Below, one piece after another: positions 46,901-55,448 of a DNA stretch of 57,231 nucleotides. Positions within the stretch are counted from its first letter, which is position 1; the number at the start of each line of letters is the position of its first letter. Source of the DNA: Bacteroidota bacterium (GTDB lineage: Bacteria; Bacteroidota; Bacteroidia; Chitinophagales; Saprospiraceae); NCBI GenBank assembly GCA_024642705.1, contig JAHEAQ010000022.1, positions 1-57,231 of the forward strand. Reading direction: 5' to 3'. The notes beneath the pieces were generated by a model, which made no database searches, was not told where the DNA came from, and saw nothing but the letters and a program-made list of their open reading frames with translations. The translations under genes were made by a program, and so were the position numbers.

Positions 46901-47993
46901 CAGATGTGTGGTTGTGGAAACTTCAACTATTGATTTTAGGAATGATGGATATATTTCTGATGGACAAACCAGGCAATTTGATTTGAGGAAAAGTCCATCT
47001 GTGGGGAAAGAAGATTCCGATGGTAATGGGCAAGCAGACCCAGATGGCACAGGAACTGGATTTGGTTATTTTCCTGGATATGCTGTTGATGTTGAAACGG
47101 GTGAACGATTGAATATTTTCTTTGGGGAAAATGCAAGCTATAGCTCAGAGTTTTCTGAACTACTCAAAGATAAATATCCACTAGGAACAGATATGATGTG
47201 GAATCCATCAGATGAGTTGTTTGCAGCACCACCTGCAGGGGTTTTTCCAAGTTTATGGAATTTTGTAACAGGAGGGCAGCATATGATTTATGTAACTCGT
47301 CAAGAATACGATGGTTGCGAATACATAGGCACCAGATTAGGGGAAAGTCTCAGTTACACGCGGAAACTTAAAGCACTAGAAACTATAACATGGGCAGGGA
47401 TTCCAATGTTAAAAGAAAATTCAACTCTTCTTTCCTATGCGGATGGATTAATTCCTAATGATGTGACCATAAAACTAAGGGTAAACGATAAATATCGATT
47501 AGAATTGGATTATGATTATGGAACATCAAAAGATTTTCAGCCTGTTCAAGGAAATCCAGTATATGAATTTGAGTTTAGAGAACAATCTGCTTCAGATTTG
47601 GCTTCCTCACAATATAAAGGTGCTTTAGAAAATATAAATGTGGTTCCTAATCCATATTATGCCTATTCATCCTATGAAGTGACGCAATTTAATAATATAG
47701 TTAAGATTACTAATTTGCCTGAAAGAGCTGTGGTAACTATATATTCTTTGGATGGTAAGTTTATTCAGCAATTCAATAGAGATGAAAGAGGGGTACTTCA
47801 AACCAATAGATCAAACCCTGGAATAATTCGCACCCAAGCAACTCCAGATCTTGAATGGAATTTGAGAAATAACAAGGGCATACCTGTGGCTAGTGGAGTT
47901 TACTTAATCCATGTTGCTGCTCCAGAATTTGGTGAGGAAAGAACCATTAAGTTTTTTGCAATTAATAGAAAATTTGATCCTTCAGGATTATAA
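43941..47993 (+). CDS. Giant secreted surface protein with FlgD-like C-terminal domain
   Basis: 1350 residues from the ATG at 43941. A signal peptide precedes KANVNPN. The N-terminal part has conserved-looking blocks (INNVRARLTTGGDVWWNLSD, IFAGAVWLGGFDPSGNLKMAASTYR, FYPGPIDP) that I recall from uncharacterised Bacteroidota and Ignavibacteria surface proteins. The middle is acidic and Gly/Pro/Asn-rich, with a short Cys-rich stretch (NGCSCSGG). The C-terminal approximately 120 residues (VVPNPYYAYSSYEV, VVTIYSLDGKFI, GIPVASGVYLIHV) form an immunoglobulin-like FlgD-type domain, as in cargo of the type IX secretion system. No catalytic motif is seen. It lies between a TonB receptor and a PorV-like gene. 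Confidence 0.85.
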   Translation: MKIFKIKIYSILFLISLSFFVKANVNPNIAKIKKDIAKKEVSYRADCNPATAQIDMAINNVRARLTTGGDVWWNLSDGRYVVPKVPVGSGLPEVSSIFAGAVWLGGFDPSGNLKMAASTYRNSSNNDFYPGPIDPISGTTELQTCLNWDRFFTVTGAEIDEHLRRFELSKINQESYDPDSIPDGVKYWPGKGNPYFLQKYGFELPNTEQALGSFWDEDFSNDYDPANGDYPIIEIRGCPLPQYPDEMTFWIYNDAGGSHTATQGQKIQMEVQVQAFAYATNDAINDMTFQRYKLINRAQVDIGDCYFAMWVDPDLGCFTDDYVGCDTTRSMAYVYNEDELDGENGCSCSGGVSTYCDEIPILGIDYFRGPLSPKKFGPNGELIDLEPGDQSSPDTLIELGMSSFIYYNNGGIGQPNAGTTDPNIDFEYYNYLSGFWRDGLPITMGGSGYNPGSTDTTKFVLSGAPGDASRWSMCTAGLPFGDRRTIQASGPFTLKPQAINELIVGAVWVPNLDYPCPDITRLQAADDLAQNLFNSCFQIKDGPDAPDADIVELDKQLIIILTNDTISSNNAFEKYEGIDLLASEDVEDSLYVFEGYKIYQLSNAQVTPQELEDTDKARLIRQVDLKNKITELYNWSSQTNPYPGNSELVWSFERKVEGQDQGIEHAFSISSDEFSTKDKALVNHKEYYFMVLAYAYNNWQDFDPKQGLGQQMQYCEGRKNIKVYTGVPRPLSYENINSFYGDGPVVTRLRGAGSGNNFLDLSESMYDKILKGETEGRIEYKRGQGPITIKVINPLEIKDGKYRLEIIGATNNNGDLLPGAYWLITDLENGKKIKADFPLDRVNEQIVNEFGFSVSVNQVGEPGDQEDSRNGIVGGSIEYSDPDGDDWLYMVPEGLSVQGFGPIFNFVKNAPGEIDFEYDIKSNLAKIGNTGFIPFWIAAYQPDPSGIPYITPGYKDNIGHGLIRGRTSLKDINNVDIVLTSDKSKWSRCVVVETSTIDFRNDGYISDGQTRQFDLRKSPSVGKEDSDGNGQADPDGTGTGFGYFPGYAVDVETGERLNIFFGENASYSSEFSELLKDKYPLGTDMMWNPSDELFAAPPAGVFPSLWNFVTGGQHMIYVTRQEYDGCEYIGTRLGESLSYTRKLKALETITWAGIPMLKENSTLLSYADGLIPNDVTIKLRVNDKYRLELDYDYGTSKDFQPVQGNPVYEFEFREQSASDLASSQYKGALENINVVPNPYYAYSSYEVTQFNNIVKITNLPERAVVTIYSLDGKFIQQFNRDERGVLQTNRSNPGIIRTQATPDLEWNLRNNKGIPVASGVYLIHVAAPEFGEERTIKFFAINRKFDPSGL

Positions 47994-48005
47994 AATTTAA
48001 GAAAA

Positions 48006-49052
48006 ATGAAGAGGAAATTATTTCTATCAATTTTATGGTTTTTTAGTTTAACCTGTATTTATGCTGGTAATCCAGATAGGCAAGGAGAGGCAGGAGCAAA
48101 TGAGTTGCTTTTGAATCCTTGGGCAAGAAGCGCGGGATTACATTCAATGTCTACAGCATTTGTTGGAGGTGTTGAATCCATGAGAATTAATATCGCTGGC
48201 TTGAGTAGAATTAATGGAACTCAATTTGGCCTAGGGAATGCAAGACTTTATGAAGGTACCGGAATTACACTTAATGCGTTCGGTTTTGCATCAAGAGTAG
48301 GTAAAAGTGGAGCAATAGGATTAAGTTTGACCTCCTTAGATTTTGGAGATATTCCAATTACTACCGTTGATCAACCTGAAGGAATAGGCGGAAATATCAA
48401 TCCATCATTTTTTAATATTGGTGCAGGTTATTCATATTCTTATGCTAATAAGATTTCAGTAGGTGTTTTATTAAGAGTAATTTCTGAATCTTTAGCAGAT
48501 GTTTCAGCTTTTGGAGCTGCCATTGATGCAGGAGTACAATATGTTAATGGAGAAAAGGACAATTTCAAACTTGGAGTTTCCTTGAAAAATGTTGGGACTC
48601 CTATGAGATTTTCGGGTGAAGGATTATCTTTTCAAACTTCAAATCCAGATGGATCTGCGAATTATTTATTGACAGTCGGTCAACGTTCTCAAAAATTTGA
48701 ATTACCTTCCTCTTTGGATATCGGAGTTTCTTATGATTTCTATTTATTTGATGAAAATTTTATAAGAGCTGCAGGAAATTTCACTTCAAATGCATTTTCA
48801 AAAGATAATGTAGGAATTGGAGCTGAACTGCATTTTAGAGATTTTCTCATCTTGAGAGGAGCATACAAATATGATTTAGGATCAATTTTAGGAAATTCTC
48901 AAAGCAACATATATACAGGAGTTGCTGCAGGAATAAGTGTCGATGTTCCAATTAAGAAAAATAGCAATCAGAAAATTGCCATTGATTATTCTTATAGAAC
49001 AACAAATCCATTTAAAGGAACACATAACTTTGGTGTTACTTTGAATATTTAA
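48006..49052 (+). CDS. PorV/PorQ-family outer-membrane barrel
   Basis: 348 residues. A signal peptide ends CIYAG. The mature start (GANELLLNPWARSAGLHSMSTAFVGGVESMRINIAGLSRI) is the hallmark of the PorV/PorQ family: a helix with a small-residue stretch, as in FadL-like barrels. Barrel strands follow to the end (NFGVTLNI). PorV is the outer-membrane shuttle that carries type IX cargo from the translocon to the attachment complex. This paralog begins 12 bases after a large cargo-like protein, so a dedicated role in its export or anchoring is a fair inference. It is not the main PorV, whose usual neighbours are absent. Confidence 0.88.
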   Translation: MKRKLFLSILWFFSLTCIYAGNPDRQGEAGANELLLNPWARSAGLHSMSTAFVGGVESMRINIAGLSRINGTQFGLGNARLYEGTGITLNAFGFASRVGKSGAIGLSLTSLDFGDIPITTVDQPEGIGGNINPSFFNIGAGYSYSYANKISVGVLLRVISESLADVSAFGAAIDAGVQYVNGEKDNFKLGVSLKNVGTPMRFSGEGLSFQTSNPDGSANYLLTVGQRSQKFELPSSLDIGVSYDFYLFDENFIRAAGNFTSNAFSKDNVGIGAELHFRDFLILRGAYKYDLGSILGNSQSNIYTGVAAGISVDVPIKKNSNQKIAIDYSYRTTNPFKGTHNFGVTLNI

Positions 49053-49149
49053 GTGCTAATTTTAATATCTTTATAAAAATTAAAGTTCGTTCTCTATTTA
49101 CTTAGAAAAAGCTTGATTTTTTCATATAATAATATAAAATCATTTAATA

Positions 49150-49623
49150 ATGAGTGATATTTCATATTTAACCCAAGAGGGTTACAAAAAGTTAATTGCT
49201 GAATTAGACAGACTAAAATCTGATGGAAGGCAAGAAGTTGCAAAAGCCATCGCTGAAGCAAGAGAGAAAGGAGATCTTTCTGAGAATGCAGAATACGATG
49301 CAGCTAAGGACGCACAAGGACTTTTGGAATTAAAAATCAATGAAATGGAAAAAGTTTTGGCAAATGCAAGAGTTATTGATGCAAGCCAACTAGATTCATC
49401 TGCAGTCACCGTGCTTTCAAAAGTCGAAATTAGAAATGCTAAAAGCGGCAAACAATTAACTTATCAGTTGGTAGCAGAATCAGAAGCGGATATAAAATCT
49501 ATGAAAATATCAGTAAATTCCCCAATTGGTCGTGGATTACTAGGCAAAGCAGTAGGACAAGTTGCTGTCATATCCACACCAAGAGGCAATATGGAATTTG
49601 AAATATTAAGTATCACTTTGTAA
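49150..49623 (+). CDS. greA: Transcription elongation factor GreA
   Basis: 157 residues, full length. The N-terminal coiled coil reaches into the RNA polymerase channel and carries the acidic tip GDLSENAEYDAAKDAQ; the C-terminal globular domain ends with SPIGRGLLGKAVGQVAVISTPRG. GreA rescues backtracked polymerase by stimulating transcript cleavage. TTTG (49040-49043), a 22-base spacer and TATCTTTA (49066-49073) upstream is a possible promoter. Its stop overlaps the next ATG by one base, so greA and the HIT gene are cotranscribed. Confidence 0.97.
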   Translation: MSDISYLTQEGYKKLIAELDRLKSDGRQEVAKAIAEAREKGDLSENAEYDAAKDAQGLLELKINEMEKVLANARVIDASQLDSSAVTVLSKVEIRNAKSGKQLTYQLVAESEADIKSMKISVNSPIGRGLLGKAVGQVAVISTPRGNMEFEILSITL

Positions 49624-50021
49624 TGGGAGGTCTTTTTTCAAAAATAGCTTCGGGCGAAATACAAAGTTTTAAAATTGCTGAAAATGACCAGTATTTTGCT
49701 TTTTTGGATATTAATCCATTGACAGCAGGTCATACATTGGTCATTCCTAAAAGGGAAGAAGATTATATTTTTGATCTTAGTGATGATGAAATATCCGGAA
49801 TGATAGTATTTGCAAAGAAAGTGGCAAAAGCAATAAAATTGGCAATTCCGTGTGAAAGGATAGGAGTTACTGTTATTGGACTTGAAGTTCCACACGCTCA
49901 TATTCATTTAATTCCCATTAATAGTCTTCATGATATGAATTTTGAAAAGAAGAGAGCTAAAATTAGTAAAGAAGAATTCGAACAATTAGCAAAAGATATA
50001 TCTAGTCAAATGAATTTTTAA
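49623..50021 (+). CDS. HIT-family nucleotide hydrolase/transferase
   Basis: 132 residues with the histidine triad HAHIHLIP near residues 95-102 and the upstream GHTLVIPKREEDYIFDL block of the HINT branch. Such proteins hydrolyse or transfer nucleoside monophosphates from small substrates such as adenosine 5'-phosphoramidate. The in vivo substrate is not known. Its ATG overlaps the greA stop by one base (TAATG), a pairing I have seen often in Bacteroidota. It is convergent with ruvC after nine bases. Confidence 0.95.
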   Translation: MGGLFSKIASGEIQSFKIAENDQYFAFLDINPLTAGHTLVIPKREEDYIFDLSDDEISGMIVFAKKVAKAIKLAIPCERIGVTVIGLEVPHAHIHLIPINSLHDMNFEKKRAKISKEEFEQLAKDISSQMNF

Positions 50022-50030
50022 ACAGAATTT

Positions 50031-50594
50031 TTAGATTTTTTTTACTTTGTCTTTATTGTCAGTTATAAAACTTGACCAATCTTTATATTTTTTCTTTGCA
50101 CCCATTGCATTATTGCTTTGATGAACATGCGTGATTGCTACTGCTAGGGCATCCGTCGCATCAAGGTATTGATCTAAAAATTTTCTTTTCAACAATTGTT
50201 CAAGCATAGCAGAAACTTGCTCTTTTGAAGCGTTTCCATTTCCAGTAACACTTTGTTTGATTTTTTTTGGTGAATATTCTTCAATTTCTAATCCCATTGT
50301 CATTGCCGCTGCCATAGAGACTCCTTGGGCTCTACCTAATTTAAGCATACTTTGCACGTTTTTGCCAAAAAAAGGAGCTTCAATTGCCATTTGATTAGGT
50401 AAATAAGTTTCTATTATCTCTTGGATCTGAAGAAATATTTCTTTGAGTTTAGTAGTGTGGTCTTTATACGAGTTTAATTTTAAAACTCCCATGTTAAGAA
50501 TTCTATATTCATTTTTTTCTACTTGAATGACCGCATAACCGAGTATATTAGTGCCCGGATCAATTCCAATTATTCTATTTTTAACTAATTGCAT
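50031..50594 (-). CDS. ruvC: Holliday junction resolvase RuvC
   Basis: 187 residues. The catalytic acidic residues appear in the expected blocks: Asp in RIIGIDPGTNILGYAV, Glu in MAIEAPFFGKNVQSMLKLGRAQG, and the two Asp in YLDATDALAVAITH. It cuts four-way DNA junctions symmetrically as a dimer, together with RuvAB, whose genes are not here. The C-terminal basic tail (KKKYKDWSSFITDNKDKVKK) is a little longer than in E. coli (173 residues). A single gene, divergent from the membrane protein at 50679. Confidence 0.97.
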   Translation of the reverse strand: MQLVKNRIIGIDPGTNILGYAVIQVEKNEYRILNMGVLKLNSYKDHTTKLKEIFLQIQEIIETYLPNQMAIEAPFFGKNVQSMLKLGRAQGVSMAAAMTMGLEIEEYSPKKIKQSVTGNGNASKEQVSAMLEQLLKRKFLDQYLDATDALAVAITHVHQSNNAMGAKKKYKDWSSFITDNKDKVKKI

Positions 50595-50678
50595 GGTATT
50601 AATAATGGTAGGATTTCATACTATAAATCATTACATCCTAAATATAACTAGCAAATATGGTTATTAAACGCTATATAA

Positions 50679-51704
50679 TTGATAAATATTAACAAAAATG
50701 CTAATATAAAAACAAGAGTTTTTTGGTGGAATGTATTTTTGAAAATTATATTCCTTGCTTTTCTTTTCTATTTTTTAAACAAGGAGTTTTTCGAAAATCA
50801 AAATTTAAAGGCTTCTTTGGATTATTTTTTAATAAATTTTGAAAAGGGAAACATTCTTTTTTTTCTTTTTTGCATCTTATTAATGCCTTTAAATTGGCTT
50901 CTTGAAAGTTATAAATGGAAAATTCTTGTTAATCCATTTGAAAGAATGAGCCTATCGAGATCTTTTAAAGGTGTATTAAGTGGTATAAGTGTGGCAATCT
51001 TAACTCCAAACAGAATTGGAGAATATGGAGGTCGAATGTTATTGGTTGAAGCAATAAATAATTGGAAAGCCGTAATTTCAACATTGATTTCAAGTTATGC
51101 TCAGAACATTTGGAATATAGGTTTTGGATTAATTGCAGCAATGTTTTTTTTAGCAACCAATGATATTTTAGAAGGTTATTTATATTTTTCAGGCGTTGCT
51201 CTATCCATATTGCTACTATTTGCCCTTTTGTTAATTTATTTTGAAATTGAATTGGCAACTAAAGTACTTAATAGATGGCGAAAGAATAAATACATATCTA
51301 AAGCTTTAAATCATCTTATATTATTAGAAAAATATGATAGAATTATATTGTCGAAAGTATTGCTGGGCTCATTTCTAAGGTATTTTACTTATTTCTTTCA
51401 ATATTATTTTATACTTAGATTTTTTGGATTGGATGTTGGATTTTTGGAAGGATTTATGGGAATTGGAACTATTTTTTTGATTCAAACCAGTATTCCATTA
51501 CCACCAATATTTGGTTTTTTTGCTAGAGGTCAAATTGCTTTATTGGTTTGGAACAATCCAGATTATAATGAATTATCTATATTGGGTGCTTCTTATGCAT
51601 TGTGGGTGATTAACTTAATTATTCCATCAATATTGGGAAACATAATTATAATATCCAGTAATTTAACAAGGACTTTAGGAATCGTGAAGAATGGCAAAAG
51701 TTAA
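50679..51704 (+). CDS. Lysylphosphatidylglycerol-synthase-type membrane protein (UPF0104/DUF2156-less)
   Basis: 341 residues with about eight membrane helices. The block LLMPLNWLLESYKWKIL, then FKGVLSGISVAILTPNRIGEYGGR, matches the flippase-like transmembrane domain of the MprF/AglD family (UPF0104); there is no catalytic lysyltransferase domain. Members are thought to move or bind lipid-linked molecules; the substrate is unknown. The start is TTG at 50679: no in-frame ATG precedes the second membrane helix. It stands alone between ruvC and the DUF3108 gene. Confidence 0.8.
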   Translation: MININKNANIKTRVFWWNVFLKIIFLAFLFYFLNKEFFENQNLKASLDYFLINFEKGNILFFLFCILLMPLNWLLESYKWKILVNPFERMSLSRSFKGVLSGISVAILTPNRIGEYGGRMLLVEAINNWKAVISTLISSYAQNIWNIGFGLIAAMFFLATNDILEGYLYFSGVALSILLLFALLLIYFEIELATKVLNRWRKNKYISKALNHLILLEKYDRIILSKVLLGSFLRYFTYFFQYYFILRFFGLDVGFLEGFMGIGTIFLIQTSIPLPPIFGFFARGQIALLVWNNPDYNELSILGASYALWVINLIIPSILGNIIIISSNLTRTLGIVKNGKS

Positions 51705-51826
51705 TTTCAGATCTTAAATTATTATTCGAAATTTATTATTTGGTATAAATTACTTTTTGAATTTAAACGATTAAGAAATTATTTTTTGAACTGATGCGTT
51801 TATATTGTGTACCGTTAATTCACAAA

Positions 51827-52672
51827 ATGAATAAGAAATATTTTTATTTTTTGCTTCTTCTAGGTTTATTGGCTTTCACACCAAGCATATTGCCTTTGAA
51901 CGATGAAGTCCAATACGAAGAAGTTGAGAACGATTGTTATACAGAAAACAGCTGTTTTCAAAAAGGAGAGAAGGTAGTTTACAAGGTATATTACAACTGG
52001 AATTTCATTTGGCTGCCAGCTGGTGAAGTGACTTTTAATGTTAATGAGTCTGACACAGAGTATAGAATTTCAGCAATTGGTAGGACTTATTCTTCTTACG
52101 AATGGTTTTTCAAAGTTAGAGATTATTACTATAGTTACATTGACAAATCCACTTTTTTACCTCATACCTTCATAAGGGATATCGAAGAAGGAGATTATAA
52201 ATTATACGATAGGATAAAATTTGATCAGAATAATTTGCAAGGTTCTTCTTTGCGAGGAAAAACAAAGGAAGAATCCAAATTGCAAGAATTCAAATTTGAT
52301 AATTGCATGCATGATGTTCTGTCTATTATATATAAAATGAGGAATCTTGAGTATGGTCAGATGAAAGAAAATAGCTCTATTCCAGTAAAGATATTTTTAG
52401 ATATGGAAACTTACCCTTTAAACATAAAATTAAAAGGTAAAGAAAAGAAAACTTGGATTAAAGGTCAAGGTTATTTTAAAACTTTAAAAATATCTCCAGA
52501 ACTAATAGCAGGGAATGTTTTTGCGGAAGGTCAACAAATGAATGTTTGGGTTTCCGACGATAAAAACAGGATTCCTTTAATGATAGAATCGCCAGTTTCA
52601 GTTGGGTCTTTAAAAGTGGTTCTAAAAAATTATGAAGGCTTAAAATTCGATTTGTCTAGTAAAATTGAATAA
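51827..52672 (+). CDS. DUF3108 family exported protein
   Basis: 281 residues from the ATG at 51827; an earlier in-frame ATG at 51794 would add eleven residues before the signal sequence. The N-terminal hydrophobic stretch (KKYFYFLLLLGLLAF) is a signal peptide or anchor. CFQKGEKVVYKVYYNWNFIWLPAGEVTFNV is the opening of DUF3108; SSYEWFFKVRDYYYSYIDKSTFLPHTFIRDIEEGDY follows, with the beta-rich fold of lipoprotein-carrier-like domains. The function is unknown, probably periplasmic. The DUF4230 gene begins four bases after its stop. Confidence 0.85.
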   Translation: MNKKYFYFLLLLGLLAFTPSILPLNDEVQYEEVENDCYTENSCFQKGEKVVYKVYYNWNFIWLPAGEVTFNVNESDTEYRISAIGRTYSSYEWFFKVRDYYYSYIDKSTFLPHTFIRDIEEGDYKLYDRIKFDQNNLQGSSLRGKTKEESKLQEFKFDNCMHDVLSIIYKMRNLEYGQMKENSSIPVKIFLDMETYPLNIKLKGKEKKTWIKGQGYFKTLKISPELIAGNVFAEGQQMNVWVSDDKNRIPLMIESPVSVGSLKVVLKNYEGLKFDLSSKIE

Positions 52673-52676
52673 TTCC

Positions 52677-53306
52677 ATGACTAAAGCTTTAAAGTATATA
52701 TTTTTCATTGCCATCTTAGCTGCATTTTTATATGGATTGTGGTTTTTTAGGAGTTTTTTCTTAAGTCCAACAAATCACATCGAGAAAAGCAGAGATGTGA
52801 TCATGGAGCGCATGGAGAAGGTAAATAAATTAATAACTCTAGAAGCCTATTACTCCGAAGTATACGATCATAAAGATTACTATTATTATGACATCAGTCC
52901 ATTCCGTAAGAAGGCGCTTATTCGGGTAAAAGCCAAAGTAAGCGTAGGATATAATTTTGCATCCATCAATATGACAGCTGATGAAACAAAGAGGATTGTT
53001 ACCATTTATGGTTTTCCCAAGCCAGAAATATTATCAATTGATCATGACCTAGATTATTATGACCTTACAGAAGGTACCTTTAATTCTTTTACTGAAGCAG
53101 ATTATAATGCTATGAATAAAGGGGCCAAAGATTATATTCGAGAAAAAGCAATGGACAAAAGTATTTTCAAAGAAGCTGCTGATAAAAAAGGAGAATTAAT
53201 AGAAATGTTTGAATGGATGTTGAATGCTTCAGGCTGGAAATTAGAAATCTTTGAAAGTGAACAAGCTGAAAATAAGGGAATAGATCTTCAAGTTCCTAAA
53301 AATTAA
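52677..53306 (+). CDS. DUF4230 family membrane-anchored protein
   Basis: 209 residues from the ATG at 52677 (a TTG four codons upstream is less likely). One N-terminal membrane helix (LKYIFFIAILAAFLYGLWFF) precedes a helical/beta region with MERMEKVNKLITLEAYYSEVYDHKDYYYYD, KALIRVKAKVSVGYNF and ITIYGFPKPEIL-like strands, which match DUF4230. Proteins of this family are probably exposed on the outer face of the inner membrane. The function is unknown. It is directly downstream of the DUF3108 gene and almost certainly cotranscribed with it. Confidence 0.85.
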   Translation: MTKALKYIFFIAILAAFLYGLWFFRSFFLSPTNHIEKSRDVIMERMEKVNKLITLEAYYSEVYDHKDYYYYDISPFRKKALIRVKAKVSVGYNFASINMTADETKRIVTIYGFPKPEILSIDHDLDYYDLTEGTFNSFTEADYNAMNKGAKDYIREKAMDKSIFKEAADKKGELIEMFEWMLNASGWKLEIFESEQAENKGIDLQVPKN

Positions 53307-53613
53307 ATTCTTTTAGCTCGTGCTTTTTATTCACATTTCTTTTGAATTAAGATTTGAATATAATATTAAGCACATCCCAATCATTTGACCAAACTTATCA
53401 AAAACCTTTCAAAATTAAATTCTGAATATTAAAGTTACATATTAAATTAATCAGGTCCTTTACTTATTAATATTAGAATTAATTCTATTTTTAAAACGAA
53501 ATACAAAACAGCTACAGTTTTTATATTTTTGTCATCTTTGATTAGACAAAGACTTCAATGAAAATTATAGCTTTGTTTGTGGTGCCAATTTTTACTAACT
53601 AAATAAAATTTCA
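53307..53613. other. Intergenic region before the first peptide transporter
   Basis: 307 AT-rich bases without a credible reading frame or RNA gene. An exact -7 element TATTTTTG lies at 53524-53531. Just after it is the inverted repeat TCTTTG-ATTAGA-CAAAGA (53535-53552), placed over the predicted transcript start like an operator. Confidence 0.5.
53524..53531 (+). promoter_or_regulatory. Probable -7 element of the first peptide transporter
   Basis: TATTTTTG matches TAnnTTTG; no good -33 is visible at the right distance. The transcript would have a leader of about 75 bases and begin inside the TCTTTG/CAAAGA inverted repeat. Confidence 0.4.
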
Positions 53614-55344
53614 ATGAGCGGAAATGATGATATGGGATTAATGAAAGGAACGGTACTAAACCATCCTTCCCAACTTTTTGTACTGTTTTTTACAGAAATG
53701 TGGGAGAGATTTTCCTATTATGGTATGAGAGCACTTTTAGTTCTTTTCCTAACAGCAAGTATGTTGAACGGAGGATATGGCTGGGAACGAGAAGATGCAT
53801 TAGAGCTCTACGCACTTTACACAGGATTGGTTTATTTTACTCCTATGATTGGAGGATTTTTAGCTGACAAATTCCTTGGTTACAGAAAAGCAGTTCTTAT
53901 TGGGGCTTTTACAATGGCTGCTGGGCATGGATTTATGGCATTGGAGCAGCCCACCTTTTTCTTTCTTGGACTTATATCTTTGATAATTGGGAATGGATTG
54001 TTCAAGCCGAATATCTCTTCTATGGTTGGCCAATTGTATAAAAACAAAGAAGAGCAAAAAGATGCCGCATATACTATATTTTATATGGGAATAAATGCGG
54101 GTGCATTTTTAGGGATTCTGTTGTGTGGGTATATAGGCGAAAAAATTGGCTGGCCATATGGTTTTGGATTGGCAATGATTTTTATGATTGCGGGCGCATT
54201 ACAATTCTGGTTTTCTTCCAAAATTTTTGGGAATTTAGGCATATTAAAAAAAGAAGAAGTCGATGTTGCAGTAGATAAAAATATAGCATTGCATGCCCAA
54301 GAAGCGAACAATAAGAGGCTTACATTGTGGGCTGCTATTGGAGTTGTTATTGCCATATTGATTTATTTGCCGTATAAAGATGCTGAAACAAGCAACTTCG
54401 TTGATACAATAAATGTATATATTCCATCTATGATTTTTGGTGCAGTTACAGCAATCATTGGTTATCTTGTATCGGACCCATCTTTAACCAAAATCGAAAA
54501 AGACCGAGTTTGGGTCATTGTTATATTAACCTTTTTCACTATCTTTTTCTGGTGGGCATTTGAGCAAGCAGGTGGATCTATGACTATTTTTGCTAATGAT
54601 TATACCGATAGAAATTTGGTGGGAAGCGGAGCCATGATTTTCAAAATTGTCAATACATTACTAACTGTTGGTGCAATGGCAGTCATTACTTGGGTATTAT
54701 TCAAACTATTCAAAGTGACTTTTTCTGAAATTCCATTGGCAAATACTATTTTAGGAATAAGTTTTGTGCTAATTTGGGGTATAATAATCTGGATGTTAGC
54801 ACGTGAATTTCAAGCTAAAACAACAGAAGTTCAGGCATCTTGGTTTAGTATTTTGAATTCTTTTTTCATCATTACATTGGCTCCATTGTTCTCAAAATTT
54901 TGGGACACTAAAATTGTAAAATCTGGCGCAATAAAATTTGGTATTGGGTTAATATTAGTTGGCTTAGGATTTGCTTTTCTTGCATTAGGAAGTACTGGAA
55001 TTCCCCAGGGCGCAAAAACAGCATCAGTAAGCTTAATTTGGCTCGTATTGGCATATCTTTTCCATACTATGGGTGAATTATGTATCTCGCCAGTAGGATT
55101 ATCTTATGTAAGTAAATTAGCGCCTGTTAGGTTAATTGGATTGTTATTCGGAATCTGGTTTATTGCAAATTTCGTTGCCAACTGGGCAGCAGGAATAACT
55201 GGAAGTAAAATTGATAAAATCGTTGATAATTATTCAATGGCTATATTCTTTTTGATTTTTACTGGAATAACAGTTTTTGCAGGTTTTCTCATTATTGGTT
55301 TGAATCCAATGATGAAAAAAATGATGCATGGCGTAGACGATTAG
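53614..55344 (+). CDS. Proton-dependent oligopeptide transporter (POT/PTR2), copy 1
   Basis: 576 residues, about twelve to fourteen membrane helices of the major facilitator fold. The POT signature EMWERFSYYGMRALLVLFLT is in the first helix (the E-x-x-E-R motif couples protons). FYMGINAGAFLGILLCGYIGEKIGW is the second PTR2 pattern; MGELCISPVGLSYVSKLAP is the C-terminal bundle motif. It imports di- and tripeptides with protons through the inner membrane. A paralog of the same length follows after a strong terminator, so the two are probably expressed separately. Confidence 0.95.
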   Translation: MSGNDDMGLMKGTVLNHPSQLFVLFFTEMWERFSYYGMRALLVLFLTASMLNGGYGWEREDALELYALYTGLVYFTPMIGGFLADKFLGYRKAVLIGAFTMAAGHGFMALEQPTFFFLGLISLIIGNGLFKPNISSMVGQLYKNKEEQKDAAYTIFYMGINAGAFLGILLCGYIGEKIGWPYGFGLAMIFMIAGALQFWFSSKIFGNLGILKKEEVDVAVDKNIALHAQEANNKRLTLWAAIGVVIAILIYLPYKDAETSNFVDTINVYIPSMIFGAVTAIIGYLVSDPSLTKIEKDRVWVIVILTFFTIFFWWAFEQAGGSMTIFANDYTDRNLVGSGAMIFKIVNTLLTVGAMAVITWVLFKLFKVTFSEIPLANTILGISFVLIWGIIIWMLAREFQAKTTEVQASWFSILNSFFIITLAPLFSKFWDTKIVKSGAIKFGIGLILVGLGFAFLALGSTGIPQGAKTASVSLIWLVLAYLFHTMGELCISPVGLSYVSKLAPVRLIGLLFGIWFIANFVANWAAGITGSKIDKIVDNYSMAIFFLIFTGITVFAGFLIIGLNPMMKKMMHGVDD

Positions 55345-55375
55345 ACCGCTATATTAATGAAATAGCAAAATAAAT

Positions 55376-55410
55376 AAAAAGCCTTGTCTGCATCCCAGAC
55401 AAGGCTTTTT
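55376..55410. terminator. Strong terminator between the two peptide transporters
   Basis: AAAAAGCCTTGTCTG (55376-55390) and CAGACAAGGCTTTTT (55396-55410) are perfect complements over a 5-base loop, with A and T runs on both sides. It should stop transcription in both directions. Confidence 0.9.
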
Positions 55411-55448
55411 AATAATAATAATTTCTTTTTATCAAAGAATAAATTTTA

